Part shown: positions 24,469 through 33,259 of the stretch, in pieces
Numbering within the stretch: the stretch's first letter is position 1
Layout of the letters: every line of letters begins with the position of its first letter
Assembly: GCF_001620265.1 (NCBI RefSeq)
Contig: NZ_CP012661.1
Coordinates: forward strand, 2,852,001 to 2,916,000
Reading direction: 5' to 3'
DNA: 64,000 bases
Source of the DNA: Frigidibacter mobilis
Lineage (GTDB): Bacteria; Pseudomonadota; Alphaproteobacteria; Rhodobacterales; Rhodobacteraceae
Position numbers and translations under genes: made by a program
The notes under the pieces: generated by a model
Database searches by the model: none
What the model saw: the letters and a program-made list of their open reading frames with translations, nothing else
What the model was told of the DNA's origin: nothing

Positions 24469-27060
24469 CTACTTCAGCCAGTCCCTGAGCCCGCCCGAAA
24501 CGAGGGCATTCACCTCGTATAACACCTGCGGCACCACAAGCCCGCCGGGGCAGGCCAGGTATTCCGGCGTCCAGACCGGATCGAACTTCTGCTTGAAGCT
24601 CCGCAACCCTTCGAAATGATAGAATTTTCCGCCGTGGTCATAGACAAACCCGCCGATCCGGTTCCAGACCGAGGCATGGCGGCGGTTCTCCAGCCCCGAA
24701 AGCGGCGCCGCGCCAAGCGAGAACCACCCGAACCCCTCGGCGCGCGCCCAGAGCATCATCTCGCCGAACAGCGCGTCCATCGCAAATTTCGGCCCCGCCG
24801 GATCATAGCGCATCAGGTCGATGGACAGCTCGGCATTGCCAGCGCCCTGCATCAGGTTGGCAAAGGCGACAATCCGGCCCGAGGCCACCTGCCGCAAGAC
24901 CGCATGGTCGAACCAGGCCAGGTAGTCCGGCGTGCAGGCCCCCAGCGAAAAGCCCTTCTCGCTGCCGTTCTTCGCCGCCAGCCAGGCATCCGAAACCGCC
25001 TTCAGCGCGGCAAAGGCAGCGGGCACATCCGCCTTGCGCAAGATCTCGAACACATAGCCCTCGCGCCGGGCCTTGGCCACCGCCTGCCGGAAATCGCGCT
25101 TGGCGCTGCCCTCCAGCGTGAAGCCGGTCAGGTCCACCCGCGCCACCTCGCCGATCTTCAGGATGGTCAGGCCAAGGTCCAGGTAGGTCGGCAGATTGCG
25201 GGCCGTCACGCCATAGAACGCGCAGCGCCGCCCGGCCTTGTCGGCCATTTCGCGCAGCGTCCAGATCAGCTGCCGCGCCGCCTCGGGCTCGCCGACCGGA
25301 TCGCCCTTGGTCACGAAGGTCCGCCCGGTATCGGCATAGGCCAGAAACGCCCGGTTGTCGGGCGCCAGCAGGAATGCCTTGTCGCCGCTCAGCGCGATCT
25401 GCGGTTCGGCATCGGGGCAGCAGGCCAGCAGGTCGATCACCGCCTGCGGCACCGGGCCGGAGGGCTGGCGCCTGGCGCGCGGCATCACGACAGAGTTGAA
25501 GGCGACCGCCATCCCCACCACCGCCACCGCCAGCGAGGCGCGCAGGAACCGCGAGGCATCGCCATCCCAGGCAAAGTCCCACCACAAGGCATCGCGGTAC
25601 TCGACATGCTTGTAGGCGAACAGCCCCACCCAGAAGGCCGTTGCCAGCAGCCCCAGCACGCTGACCATCCAAGCGGCATTGAGCCGGAACGCCGAATCCC
25701 CGCGCAGCCGGTAGAACGCGCCGCGGAACAGGCCCAGAACCAGCATCGACAGGGCCAGCGACAGCGCCTCTTTCCACTCCAGCCCGCGGGCCAGCGAGGC
25801 GACGAGCCCGACGCAGAGCAGCACCATCGCAGCCCCCCAGGCCCGCGCCAGCCGCCGGTTCAGCCCCCGCGCCACGACAACCAGCAGCAGGCCGGCGATG
25901 CTCGCCGCCAGATGCGAGAGCTCGACAAAGGCCAGCGGCAGCACCCCGCGCAGCGCCCCGACCCGCGCCGGATCCGACGGCAGGTTGCCCGACAGCAGCA
26001 AGATCAGCCCCGACAGCAGCGCGGCCCCGGCCGCGATCATCGGCACGGCCGGATTGGCGACCGCATAGGCCCAGCTTGCGGCCTTCATCACCGAGCGGCG
26101 TTGCTGGATGACCCAGACTAGCCCCAGCCCCAGGGCCGCCAGCAGGAATGGCAGCAGCGAGTAGACAAGCCGATACAGCAGCAGTGCGGCCAGCACGTCC
26201 GACCGACCCCCGGCCCCCAGCCCCGCGATGATCGTCGCCTCGAACACGCCCAGGCCGCCCGGAGAATGGCTGAGGATGCCCAGGGTCACCGCGCCGACAA
26301 AGACGGCAAAATACACCGTGATGTTGGGCACCGCATCGGCCGGCAGCAGGACATACAGCGTCAGCGCCGCGCCGCTGATATCCAGCACCGCAACCGCCAT
26401 CAGCGCCGCGGCAAGACAGGGGCCGGGCAGCGCATAGGCCTCGCCCGACAGCCGCAGCTGCCGCGGGCCGCGCGCCAGCCATCCAAAGGCCACCGCCAGC
26501 CCGCACAGCAGGGCAAGGCCGGCCCCCGTCTCGGCCCCGGCGCCTATCGGCAGCACGCCCGACAGGCCCTCGGGGTGAAACACCATCAGCCCGCCCAGGA
26601 TCAGCAGCGCCGCCATCCAGAACGCGCTCCACGAGGTGGCGATCACCCCGACCACCAGCCGCAGATCGAGGCCCGTGGCCGCATAGATGCGATAGCGCAC
26701 CGCGGTTCCCGTCAGCCAGGACGCGCCCAGAAGATTGGAGATCGCATAGCCGCTGGCCCCGGCCAGCGCGGCAATGCGCCAGGGCACCCGCCCGGGGGCA
26801 AGGCTGTTCACCGCCAGCACATCATACAGCGACAGCGCCGCAAAGCTGACCAGCATGGCCAGCACGGCCAGTGCCAGCGAGGACAGCGGCGCGGTCGCCA
26901 GATCGGCCCGGACCTCGGCCCAATGCACATGCCGCGACAGGAAATGCAGCGCCAGAAGCGCCATACCCGCGATCAGCAGCGCCGGCACCGCGCGGACCAG
27001 CGGGTTGGCCCCAAGACGCGACAGGCGCAGCAGCAGCAGGGCCGCGCGGTCAGCGATCAC
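24469..27060 (-). CDS. mprF: MprF-type bifunctional aminoacyl-phosphatidylglycerol synthase/flippase
   Basis: Large membrane protein of 863 residues. The N-terminal ~530 residues hold about 14 hydrophobic helices of the flippase region, including HSPGGLGVFEATIIAGLGAG. The C-terminal ~320 residues are the GNAT-like aminoacyl transferase (DUF2156), with DKAFLLAPDNRAFLAYADTGRTFVTKGDPVGEP, FYGVTARNLPTYLDLGLTILKIGE and the closing FEGLRSFKQKFDPVWTPEYLA. In the family it modifies phosphatidylglycerol with an amino acid and flips it outward, giving resistance to cationic peptides. The GTG start at 27060 has GGAGGAG upstream and overlaps the DUF1003 stop. Confidence 0.9.
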   Translation of the reverse strand: MIADRAALLLLRLSRLGANPLVRAVPALLIAGMALLALHFLSRHVHWAEVRADLATAPLSSLALAVLAMLVSFAALSLYDVLAVNSLAPGRVPWRIAALAGASGYAISNLLGASWLTGTAVRYRIYAATGLDLRLVVGVIATSWSAFWMAALLILGGLMVFHPEGLSGVLPIGAGAETGAGLALLCGLAVAFGWLARGPRQLRLSGEAYALPGPCLAAALMAVAVLDISGAALTLYVLLPADAVPNITVYFAVFVGAVTLGILSHSPGGLGVFEATIIAGLGAGGRSDVLAALLLYRLVYSLLPFLLAALGLGLVWVIQQRRSVMKAASWAYAVANPAVPMIAAGAALLSGLILLLSGNLPSDPARVGALRGVLPLAFVELSHLAASIAGLLLVVVARGLNRRLARAWGAAMVLLCVGLVASLARGLEWKEALSLALSMLVLGLFRGAFYRLRGDSAFRLNAAWMVSVLGLLATAFWVGLFAYKHVEYRDALWWDFAWDGDASRFLRASLAVAVVGMAVAFNSVVMPRARRQPSGPVPQAVIDLLACCPDAEPQIALSGDKAFLLAPDNRAFLAYADTGRTFVTKGDPVGEPEAARQLIWTLREMADKAGRRCAFYGVTARNLPTYLDLGLTILKIGEVARVDLTGFTLEGSAKRDFRQAVAKARREGYVFEILRKADVPAAFAALKAVSDAWLAAKNGSEKGFSLGACTPDYLAWFDHAVLRQVASGRIVAFANLMQGAGNAELSIDLMRYDPAGPKFAMDALFGEMMLWARAEGFGWFSLGAAPLSGLENRRHASVWNRIGGFVYDHGGKFYHFEGLRSFKQKFDPVWTPEYLACPGGLVVPQVLYEVNALVSGGLRDWLK

Positions 27061-27751
27061 CGATCCGCTCCTCCAGCAGGTCGATCTGCAACTGCTGCAT
27101 CTCGACCAGCTTCTGCCACTGATGCGCAAGCTGATGGTCGATCTTTTCGTGCAGCTGGCGGATTTCCAGCTCGGCCTTCAGGTTCACCTGATAGTCGTTC
27201 TGGCTACGCAGGCGATCCTTGGTTTCCTGCCGGCGCTGGCTCATCATGATGACCGGGGCCTGCAGGGCCGCAACGCAGGACAGCACGAGGTTCAGCAGGA
27301 TGAAGGGATAGGGGTCGAACGGCGCGCGCAGCAGCCCGACCACGTTCAGCCCGATCCAGCCTGCCAGCACCGCAACGAAGGTCAGGATGAAGGTCCAGCT
27401 TCCACCGAAACCGGCCACCACATCGGCCGCGCGCTCGCCAAAGCTCGCCGGCGGATCGCTGTCGACCTGCCGCGACAGGATCTGCCCGGTTTCAAGGCTG
27501 GCGATCACCTCGCGCTCAAGCTCTGTCAGCTCGCCGCGCTCCTGCTCCATCAGCTGCTCGACATAGAGCCTGCGGAAGCGGGCAAGATCATCGTGGCAGA
27601 TCAGGCTGGCTTCGCCCCAGCCCGGCGCGGCCCCGGCGATCAACGCCGAGATGCCGGGCCGGACGGCCGCCCAGGGCTGCAGCTTGGACCGCGCAAGGCT
27701 CTTGCCACAGACATGGCACAGCGCATGGGCCTGGGAGGCGCGCGCGGTCAC
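27050..27751 (-). CDS. DUF1003 membrane protein
   Basis: 233-residue protein. A short N-terminal region carries a CHVCGKS motif (possible metal site), then a helical region (residues about 60-110), two transmembrane helices (SWTFILTFVAVLAGWIGLNVVGLL and DPYPFILLNLVLSCVAALQAPVIMMSQ) and a C-terminal coiled coil (RLRSQNDYQVNLKAELEIRQLHEKID...). This is the usual DUF1003 layout. The start is the GTG at 27751, overlapping the upstream stop (GTGA); mprF overlaps its 3' end. The function is unknown; context suggests membrane stress. Confidence 0.86.
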   Translation of the reverse strand: MTARASQAHALCHVCGKSLARSKLQPWAAVRPGISALIAGAAPGWGEASLICHDDLARFRRLYVEQLMEQERGELTELEREVIASLETGQILSRQVDSDPPASFGERAADVVAGFGGSWTFILTFVAVLAGWIGLNVVGLLRAPFDPYPFILLNLVLSCVAALQAPVIMMSQRRQETKDRLRSQNDYQVNLKAELEIRQLHEKIDHQLAHQWQKLVEMQQLQIDLLEERIGDR

Positions 27752-28299
27752 TTCAGTCCCGACCGCGCGCCGGCGCGTCCCACCAGAAGCAGCGTCACCC
27801 CGTTCGACAGGAAGTTGAGCCCGGTCAGCAGCCCCAGCATCCAGGCCGCCGTACCCGGCCAGCCGCCAAGGATCAGCACCCCGAGCGCCAGCGACGCCAG
27901 GCCGGACATCACCAGCAGGCCCCAGGCCTGGATCAGCTTCCGCATCCCCAGCCCGATGGTGAGCGCCACCACCCCCTCGACCAGGAACACCGCCACCAGC
28001 AGCATGGTCATGGTCTCGATGCCATTGCGCGGAAAGACCAGGAACACCGCCCCCAGCAGCAGGATCCCGGCAAACAGCGCCGCCGTCATCCGCCATTCCG
28101 GGGCCGGGCGCATCGCGGCGGCAAAGCCGATCCCCGCCGCGCCCCAGACCAGCAGCAGCGCCGCCACCAGCTGTTCCACCGCAATCGTCGCCGCGACCGG
28201 CAGCGCCACGGCAGCAAGCCCAAACAGCACAAACACGGCGCCTGTCCAGATCAGTCCCCGGGGCGAAAACGGCAGGCGGGGGGTTGGTTCGGGAATCAT
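27748..28299 (-). CDS. HdeD/DUF308 family membrane protein
   Basis: Small polytopic membrane protein of 183 residues with six hydrophobic helices in tandem (GLIWTGAVFVLFGLAAVALP; AALLLVWGAAGIGFA; FAGILLLGAVFLVFP; MLLVAVFLVEGVVALTIGLGM; ...). This is the HdeD/DUF308 pattern, linked to acid stress in enterobacteria. The start at 28299 has AGGAGAGC upstream. First of three coupled genes (HdeD-like, DUF1003, MprF), all overlapping by a few bases. Confidence 0.85.
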   Translation of the reverse strand: MIPEPTPRLPFSPRGLIWTGAVFVLFGLAAVALPVAATIAVEQLVAALLLVWGAAGIGFAAAMRPAPEWRMTAALFAGILLLGAVFLVFPRNGIETMTMLLVAVFLVEGVVALTIGLGMRKLIQAWGLLVMSGLASLALGVLILGGWPGTAAWMLGLLTGLNFLSNGVTLLLVGRAGARSGLK

Positions 28300-28577
28300 C
28301 GCAGCTCTCCTGGATTGGTCATGGCCATTCGGGCAGGTGCACCTGACCGGGACCACCGGGCAAGACATCACGATCCGGCGCGGGACAGGCGGGGCATGTC
28401 ATCCGGGGATCAGGTATTGCCACATTGGGTCGGGCATTGGCGCCATGTCGGTTCCGGCGAAGTCAGTCTGGTTGCAGCCCTCATGCCCGGATCACTCGCA
28501 CAGAAAACCTGACGACTTTCAATGTGAAATTTCGGCCTTCCGCCAGCAGCGCCGTCCCGCTGCAGCCAGGGTGGCGC

Positions 28578-29051
28578 CTACCTGCTAACCGTATCCACGG
28601 GATAGGCGGTGGTGAACTTCATGCGTTCCATTGCGAAGTAGCTGGTGACGTTCTTGATGGGCACGGCATCTGTCAGGCGTTTGTAGAGGCTGTCGAAGGC
28701 GGCCATGTCAGGCACGGCGATGCGCAGCAGGTAGTCCATCTCGCCGGCCATGCGATAGGCCTCCATGACGCCGGGAATGGCAGCAAGGGCGGTGGCGAAG
28801 GCCTCGCGCCAGTCTGCGGAATGGTCGGGCGCCTCGATCCCCACAAAGACCGTCATCCCGAAACCGAGCTTGCCCGGATCTGCAAGGGCCACGCGCCCGG
28901 TCAGCACGCCCGCGGCCTCCAGCTTCTGGATCCGCTTCCAGCAGGGGGTCTGCGAGAGGCCGGCCTTGTCGGCGATCTGGGCGACGGGCTGGGTGGCATC
29001 GCGCATCAACTCTGCCAGGATCTTACGGTCGATGAGGTCGAGATTGGTCAT
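28578..29051 (-). CDS. Lrp/AsnC-family transcriptional regulator
   Basis: 157 residues: N-terminal HTH (LDLIDRKILAELMRDATQPVAQIADKAGLSQTPCWKRIQKLEAAGVL) and a RAM/AsnC ligand domain (VFVGIEAPDHSADWREAFATALAAIPGVMEAYRMAGEMDYLLRIAVPDMAAFDSLYKRL). These proteins form octamers and sense amino acids. Divergent from the Rrf2 gene with 216 bp between the starts; that spacer is markedly A/T-rich (29098-29150), suitable for promoters and Lrp sites. Target genes cannot be deduced. Confidence 0.93.
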   Translation of the reverse strand: MTNLDLIDRKILAELMRDATQPVAQIADKAGLSQTPCWKRIQKLEAAGVLTGRVALADPGKLGFGMTVFVGIEAPDHSADWREAFATALAAIPGVMEAYRMAGEMDYLLRIAVPDMAAFDSLYKRLTDAVPIKNVTSYFAMERMKFTTAYPVDTVSR

Positions 29052-29267
29052 TGGTCACTAGCCTCGCCAGGTCATGGGAACGGCCCATGCTGGCAGCATG
29101 CTATAAATCTTCTAAATGTCTATCGTCTTTATCGCCTAAAATTGGCATGGTCGGTTTTGTCCGGGGATGAGGGAGGATTTCCCCAAGTCGGGGCGTTTAG
29201 CGCCGTCACGGCCCGGGGCCAGAATCACGACGTTGATTCTCGCCATTCGCTCGCGTATCGCTGGGGG

Positions 29268-29732
29268 ATGATCACGCAGAAGATGAAATACGCTCTCAAG
29301 GCGCTTCTGACCCTCGCGGACGAGGCGGCGCAGGAGAATCCGAAGGCGTTGACCATCGAGGAGATCGCCAAGCGCTCGGGCACGCCCAAGCGGTTCCTGG
29401 AGCATATCTTGCTCGAGGTGCGCAATGCGGGCGTGATCGCCTCGACCCGCGGGCGCTCGGGCGGCTACATGCTCATAAAGAAGCCCGCCGAGGTGTCGAT
29501 CTCGGCGCTGCTGCGCACGATTGATGGGCCGATCGCGCCGCTGCCCTGCCTGTCGCGCAGTGCCTATCAGCGCTGCGAGGATTGCACGGATGAGGCCACC
29601 TGCCGGATCCGCAAGGTCTTTGCCGAGGTGTTCTGGTCCTACCTGGTACTGATCGACTCGCTGACGCTGGCCGACATGCTGCGCTCGGGCGCAGTGGCGG
29701 AGCAGGTCATGGGCAGCGCGGAGCCAGCATAA
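29268..29732 (+). CDS. Rrf2-family regulator with cysteine-rich loop
   Basis: 154-residue Rrf2 protein. The winged HTH is at 1-70 (MITQKMKYALKALLTLADEA, IEEIAKRSGTPKRFLEHILLEVRNAGVIASTRGRSGGY). A cluster of cysteines at 94, 103, 106 and 112 could hold an Fe-S centre, as in IscR, or sense sulfur status. The start at 29268 is an ATG after GGGGG. It lies 186 bp before the small ORFs of the cysPTWA operon on the same strand. By position it may act as a CymR-like sulfur regulator; this is inference. Confidence 0.88.
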   Translation: MITQKMKYALKALLTLADEAAQENPKALTIEEIAKRSGTPKRFLEHILLEVRNAGVIASTRGRSGGYMLIKKPAEVSISALLRTIDGPIAPLPCLSRSAYQRCEDCTDEATCRIRKVFAEVFWSYLVLIDSLTLADMLRSGAVAEQVMGSAEPA

Positions 29733-29811
29733 TCATCTGACAAGAAACGGCTTTCGCACCGCAGGGCAAGCCTACCCGCCTCCTGCGCCCGGAGAATATT
29801 CTTCTCTAAAC

Positions 29812-29864
29812 ACGACAAACTTCAGCGTGAATTTGCTTTTGCAATACTCGACCTTTCGTGTCGT
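29812..29864 (+). promoter_or_regulatory. Inverted repeat ACGACA/TGTCGT upstream of the cys operon
   Basis: ACGACA (29812-29817) and TGTCGT (29859-29864) are inverted repeats 41 nt apart in an A/T-rich stretch between the Rrf2 gene and the first small ORF at 29919. The surrounding sequence (TAAACACGACAAAC and TTTCGTGTCGTTA) extends the similarity partly. It could be a pair of sites for the Rrf2 protein or a CysB-like activator. Confidence 0.35.
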
Positions 29865-29918
29865 TATTGTTGTGCCGACATGAGGCCCGAGGGCCCGGCC
29901 TAGAGGAAGGAGACGCAG

Positions 29919-30113
29919 ATGACTTCAGACACATTCCATCCGGCTCCGCGTTACATGATCCGCGCCAGCGCAAGCCGCCCGGACGCGGCCAACAGCGCAG
30001 ACAAGGCCCAGCCGCTGCGCCCGGCAGAAGCGCCGAAGGGAGCCGCACTCATCCTGTGCATCCCGCTTGGCGCATTGGCATGGGCAGGCATCCTTGCCTG
30101 GGTGCTGACATGA
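29919..30113 (+). CDS. Small membrane protein, first ORF of the cys operon
   Basis: A 64-codon ORF with a good ribosome site (GGAAGGAGACGC before the ATG). The product has a polar N-terminal half ([19 protein letters not shown]) and one C-terminal hydrophobic helix ([24 protein letters not shown]). It is followed by an ATGA overlap with the next small ORF, so the two are translationally coupled. I do not recognise a family. Role could be regulatory (leader) or a small accessory of the transporter. Confidence 0.6.
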   Translation: MTSDTFHPAPRYMIRASASRPDAANSADKAQPLRPAEAPKGAALILCIPLGALAWAGILAWVLT

Positions 30114-30331
30114 GCCGGGCCCGCACTGCGGCGGCGACCGCCCGCCCTGCGCCGGTATGCTCCGTCCGGCTGATCGACCGCCGCACCGGCGCTGCGCACC
30201 GGATCAACGGTGCACCGCTGACCCTCTACAGCCGCAGCCCACACGAGGCCGCCGCCGAGTTGCTGGAGGGCCGCGACCCTTCCGTTTGGGGCGTGCGCAT
30301 CGAACCGCTTGGCCCGGAGGCACGGCAATGA
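30110..30331 (+). CDS. Small soluble protein, second ORF of the cys operon
   Basis: A 73-codon ORF starting at the ATGA overlap with the preceding gene. The product is basic with [40 protein letters not shown] near the middle and end; no transmembrane segment. A family could not be named. Its stop again overlaps an ATG (30328) in the cysP frame by 4 bp. Support comes from the coupling and the lack of any other use of the DNA; it may be a leader. Confidence 0.5.
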   Translation: MSRARTAAATARPAPVCSVRLIDRRTGAAHRINGAPLTLYSRSPHEAAAELLEGRDPSVWGVRIEPLGPEARQ

Positions 30332-30429
30332 CCCCCTTTGGCCACCCACCATACCTGTTCGGCCTTGTGCCGCTGCTTCCCCGCTTTCTGGTCGCCCGCA
30401 AGGCGCGCCCTGTATCCACGGAGACTTCC

Positions 30430-31548
30430 ATGCAGACCACGATCCTGCTCAACGGCAATGCCACCGCCCAGGGGCTGAAGGTTGCCGAGCTGACTGACGG
30501 CCGCGTCACCATCGAGACGGGGCGCGAGCGGGTGACCGGATGGCCGGTGCCCGCCACGATCCGGGGGGCGCTGTCGGCGCTGGCGCTGGCGGTTCTGGCG
30601 CTTGGCGCCGCCCCGGCCCCGGTTCAGGCGGAAACGCTGCTGAATGTCAGCTATGACCCGACGCGCGAGCTGTACCGCGAGGTGAACGCGGCCTTTGCCG
30701 AGTGGTGGGTGGCCCAGGGCAACGCGGCGCCGACCATTGAAACTTCGCATGGCGGGTCGGGCAGTCAGGCGCGGGCGGTCGTCGACGGGCTGGAGGCACA
30801 GGTGGTGACGCTGGCGCTGGCCTCTGACATCGACCGGATCGCCGCGGCGGGCAAGTTGCCGGCGGACTGGCAGGCGGCACTGCCGCACAACTCCAGCCCC
30901 TATACCTCGACCATCGTGTTCCTGGTGCGCGAGGGCAATCCCAAGGGCCTGGCGGACTGGGGCGATCTGGTGGCCGACGGAGTAGAGGTCATCACGCCGA
31001 ACCCGAAAACCTCGGGCGGGGCACGGTGGAACTACCTGGCCGCCTGGGCCTGGGCCGAGAAGAACGGGCAGGACCCGCAGGCGTTCGTCGGCAAGCTCTA
31101 CAAGAACGTGCCGGTGCTGGACAGCGGCGCGCGCGGATCGACCACCACCTTCGCGCAGCGCGGCATCGGCGATGTGCTGCTGGCCTGGGAGAACGAAGCC
31201 TACCTCGCGCTGAAGGAGCTGGGGGAGGATCAGTTCGACATCGTAGTGCCCTCGGTCTCGGTCCTGGCCGAACCGCCGGTGGCGCTGGTCGAGGGCAATA
31301 TCAAGACCGATGCGCAGCGCGCGCTGGCGACGGCCTATCTGGGCTTCCTCTACACGCCCGAGGGGCAGGCGCTGGCCTTCAAGCACTTCTATCGTGCCTG
31401 GGATGCCTCGGCCGCCGCGCCCGAGGATGTGGCACGCTTCCCGGATGTGGATCTGGTGGACATTGCCAGCTTTGGCGGCTGGTCCAAGGTGCAGCCCGAG
31501 CACTTTGGCGATGGCGGCATCTTCGACCAGATCTACGTAGCGAAGTGA
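30430..31548 (+). CDS. cysP: Sulfate/thiosulfate ABC transporter periplasmic binding protein
   Basis: Periplasmic sulfate/thiosulfate-binding protein, about 372 residues from the ATG at 30430. Mature features: [75 protein letters not shown]. These are the anion-binding loops of CysP/Sbp. The hydrophobic signal core ([21 protein letters not shown]) begins only at about residue 45, which is unusually far from the ATG. The start at 30430 has CGGAG upstream; alternatives are the ATG at 30328 (coupled) and a GTG at 30547 that would give a normal signal peptide. The CDS end and identity are firm, the start is not. Confidence 0.88.
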   Translation: MQTTILLNGNATAQGLKVAELTDGRVTIETGRERVTGWPVPATIRGALSALALAVLALGAAPAPVQAETLLNVSYDPTRELYREVNAAFAEWWVAQGNAAPTIETSHGGSGSQARAVVDGLEAQVVTLALASDIDRIAAAGKLPADWQAALPHNSSPYTSTIVFLVREGNPKGLADWGDLVADGVEVITPNPKTSGGARWNYLAAWAWAEKNGQDPQAFVGKLYKNVPVLDSGARGSTTTFAQRGIGDVLLAWENEAYLALKELGEDQFDIVVPSVSVLAEPPVALVEGNIKTDAQRALATAYLGFLYTPEGQALAFKHFYRAWDASAAAPEDVARFPDVDLVDIASFGGWSKVQPEHFGDGGIFDQIYVAK

Positions 31549-31556
31549 GGCTGGCG

Positions 31557-32393
31557 ATGGGCAAGCCCCTTGTTCACCGCTCCCCCATGCCCGGGCTTGG
31601 CCTGAGCATGGGGGTCACCCTGACGATGCTGTCGCTCGTCGTGCTGCTGCCCATCGGCGCCCTGCTTCTGCGGGGCGCCAGCTACGGGATCGAAGGCATA
31701 TGGGACACCGTGAACCGCGAACGGGTCTGGGCGGCGCTGCTGCTGTCCTTCCGCCTGTCGCTGCTGGCGGCGCTGTTCAATCTAGTCTTCGGGGTGCTGC
31801 TGGCCTGGGTTCTGGTGCGTTACCGCTTTCCCGGTCGCCGGATCCTGGACGCGGCGGTCGATCTGCCCTTCGCGCTGCCCACCGCCGTGGCCGGCATCGC
31901 GCTGACGGCGCTCTACGCGCCGAACGGGGTGCTGGGGTCGCTGGCGGCCGGCGTCGGCTGGAAGATCGCCTACAGCCAGTGGGGCATCTTCCTGGCGCTG
32001 GTCTTCGTGGGCCTGCCCTTCGTCACCCGCACTGTGCAGCCGGTGGTCGAGGAAATCGAGCGCGAGGTCGAGGAAGCCTCGGCCACGCTCGGCGCCAGCC
32101 GCCTGCATACCCTGCGCCATGTCATCGCACCGATGCTGGCGCCGGCGGCGCTGACCGGCTTTGCGCTGTCGTTGGCGCGGGCGGTGGGGGAATACGGCTC
32201 GGTCATCTTCATCGCCGGGAACATCCCGCTGAAGACCGAGATCGCGCCGCTGCTGATCGTGATCCAGCTGGAAGAGTTCAACTATGACGCCGCCGCCGCC
32301 ATCGGCATCGCCATGCTGCTCATCAGCTTTGCGATGTTGCTGGCGATCAACCTGATCCAGGTCTGGAGCCGCCGGAGGATTGGCCATGTCTGA
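31557..32393 (+). CDS. cysT: Sulfate ABC transporter permease CysT (CysU)
   Basis: Six-helix permease, 278 residues, of the CysTWA sulfate/thiosulfate transporter. Characteristic are FPGRRILDAAVDLPFALPTAVAGIALTALYAPNG and the EAA loop EEIEREVEEASATLGASRLHTLRHVIAPMLAPAALTGFALSLARAVGEYGSVIFIAGN. Starts 9 bp after cysP with GAGG upstream. The stop overlaps the cysW start. Confidence 0.95.
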   Translation: MGKPLVHRSPMPGLGLSMGVTLTMLSLVVLLPIGALLLRGASYGIEGIWDTVNRERVWAALLLSFRLSLLAALFNLVFGVLLAWVLVRYRFPGRRILDAAVDLPFALPTAVAGIALTALYAPNGVLGSLAAGVGWKIAYSQWGIFLALVFVGLPFVTRTVQPVVEEIEREVEEASATLGASRLHTLRHVIAPMLAPAALTGFALSLARAVGEYGSVIFIAGNIPLKTEIAPLLIVIQLEEFNYDAAAAIGIAMLLISFAMLLAINLIQVWSRRRIGHV

Positions 32394-33249
32394 TATCGCT
32401 CACGTCCGCTTCCGCTCTGCCACCGAGGAGCCCCCGCTGGCCCGCCGGGCGCTGATCGCCGCGGCGGTCCTCGGGCTGGGTGTGCTGGTCGCGGCACCGC
32501 TGGTCGTGGTCTTTGCCGAGGCGCTGGCGCGAGGATGGTCCGCCGCCATTGCCTCGCTTGGCAACCGCGATGCGCTGTCGGCGATCCGGCTAACGCTGCT
32601 GATCGCCGCCATCTCGGTGCCGCTGACCGCAGGATTCGGCATCGCCGCGGCCTGGTTCATCACCAAGTTCGACTTCCGCGGCAAGGCGATCCTCATCACG
32701 CTGATCGACCTGCCGTTCTCGGTCAGTCCCGTGGTCGCGGGCCTCTGCATCGTGCTGATGTTCGGCACCAACAGCCTTGTCGGCGGCTGGCTGGTCGCCT
32801 CGGGCTTTCCCATCGTGTTCGCGCTGCCGGGGATCGTGCTGGCGACCATGTTCGTGACCTTTCCCTTCGTGGCGCGCGAGCTGATCCCGGTGATGATCGA
32901 GCAGGGCCGGGCCGAGGAGGAGGCGGCGCTGACCCTTGGCGCAAGCGGCTGGCGGATCTTCCGGACCGTCACCTTGCCGAACATCCGTTGGGCGCTGCTC
33001 TATGGCGTCTTGCTGTGCAACGCCCGCGCGATGGGAGAGTTCGGGGCGGTCGCCGTGGTGTCGGGCAAGATCCGCGGCCAGACCGCGACCATGCCGATCA
33101 CCATAGAGATGCTGTATAACGAATACCTCTCGGTCGCGGCCTTCAGCCTGGCCGCCGTGCTGACCCTGCTCGCCCTTGTCACCCTCATGCTGAAAACCGC
33201 GCTGGAGATCCGCCACGCGGACCAGCTTGCCGCTCTGCGTCGCCCCTAG
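32386..33249 (+). CDS. cysW: Sulfate ABC transporter permease CysW
   Basis: Second permease of the transporter, 287 residues, six helices. Diagnostic segments: [77 protein letters not shown], and [21 protein letters not shown]. The ATG at 32386 has GGAGGA upstream and overlaps the cysT stop by 8 bp; a TTG six bases earlier is less likely. cysA follows after 10 bp. Confidence 0.95.
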   Translation: MSDIAHVRFRSATEEPPLARRALIAAAVLGLGVLVAAPLVVVFAEALARGWSAAIASLGNRDALSAIRLTLLIAAISVPLTAGFGIAAAWFITKFDFRGKAILITLIDLPFSVSPVVAGLCIVLMFGTNSLVGGWLVASGFPIVFALPGIVLATMFVTFPFVARELIPVMIEQGRAEEEAALTLGASGWRIFRTVTLPNIRWALLYGVLLCNARAMGEFGAVAVVSGKIRGQTATMPITIEMLYNEYLSVAAFSLAAVLTLLALVTLMLKTALEIRHADQLAALRRP

Positions 33250-33259
33250 GAGGACCGCC

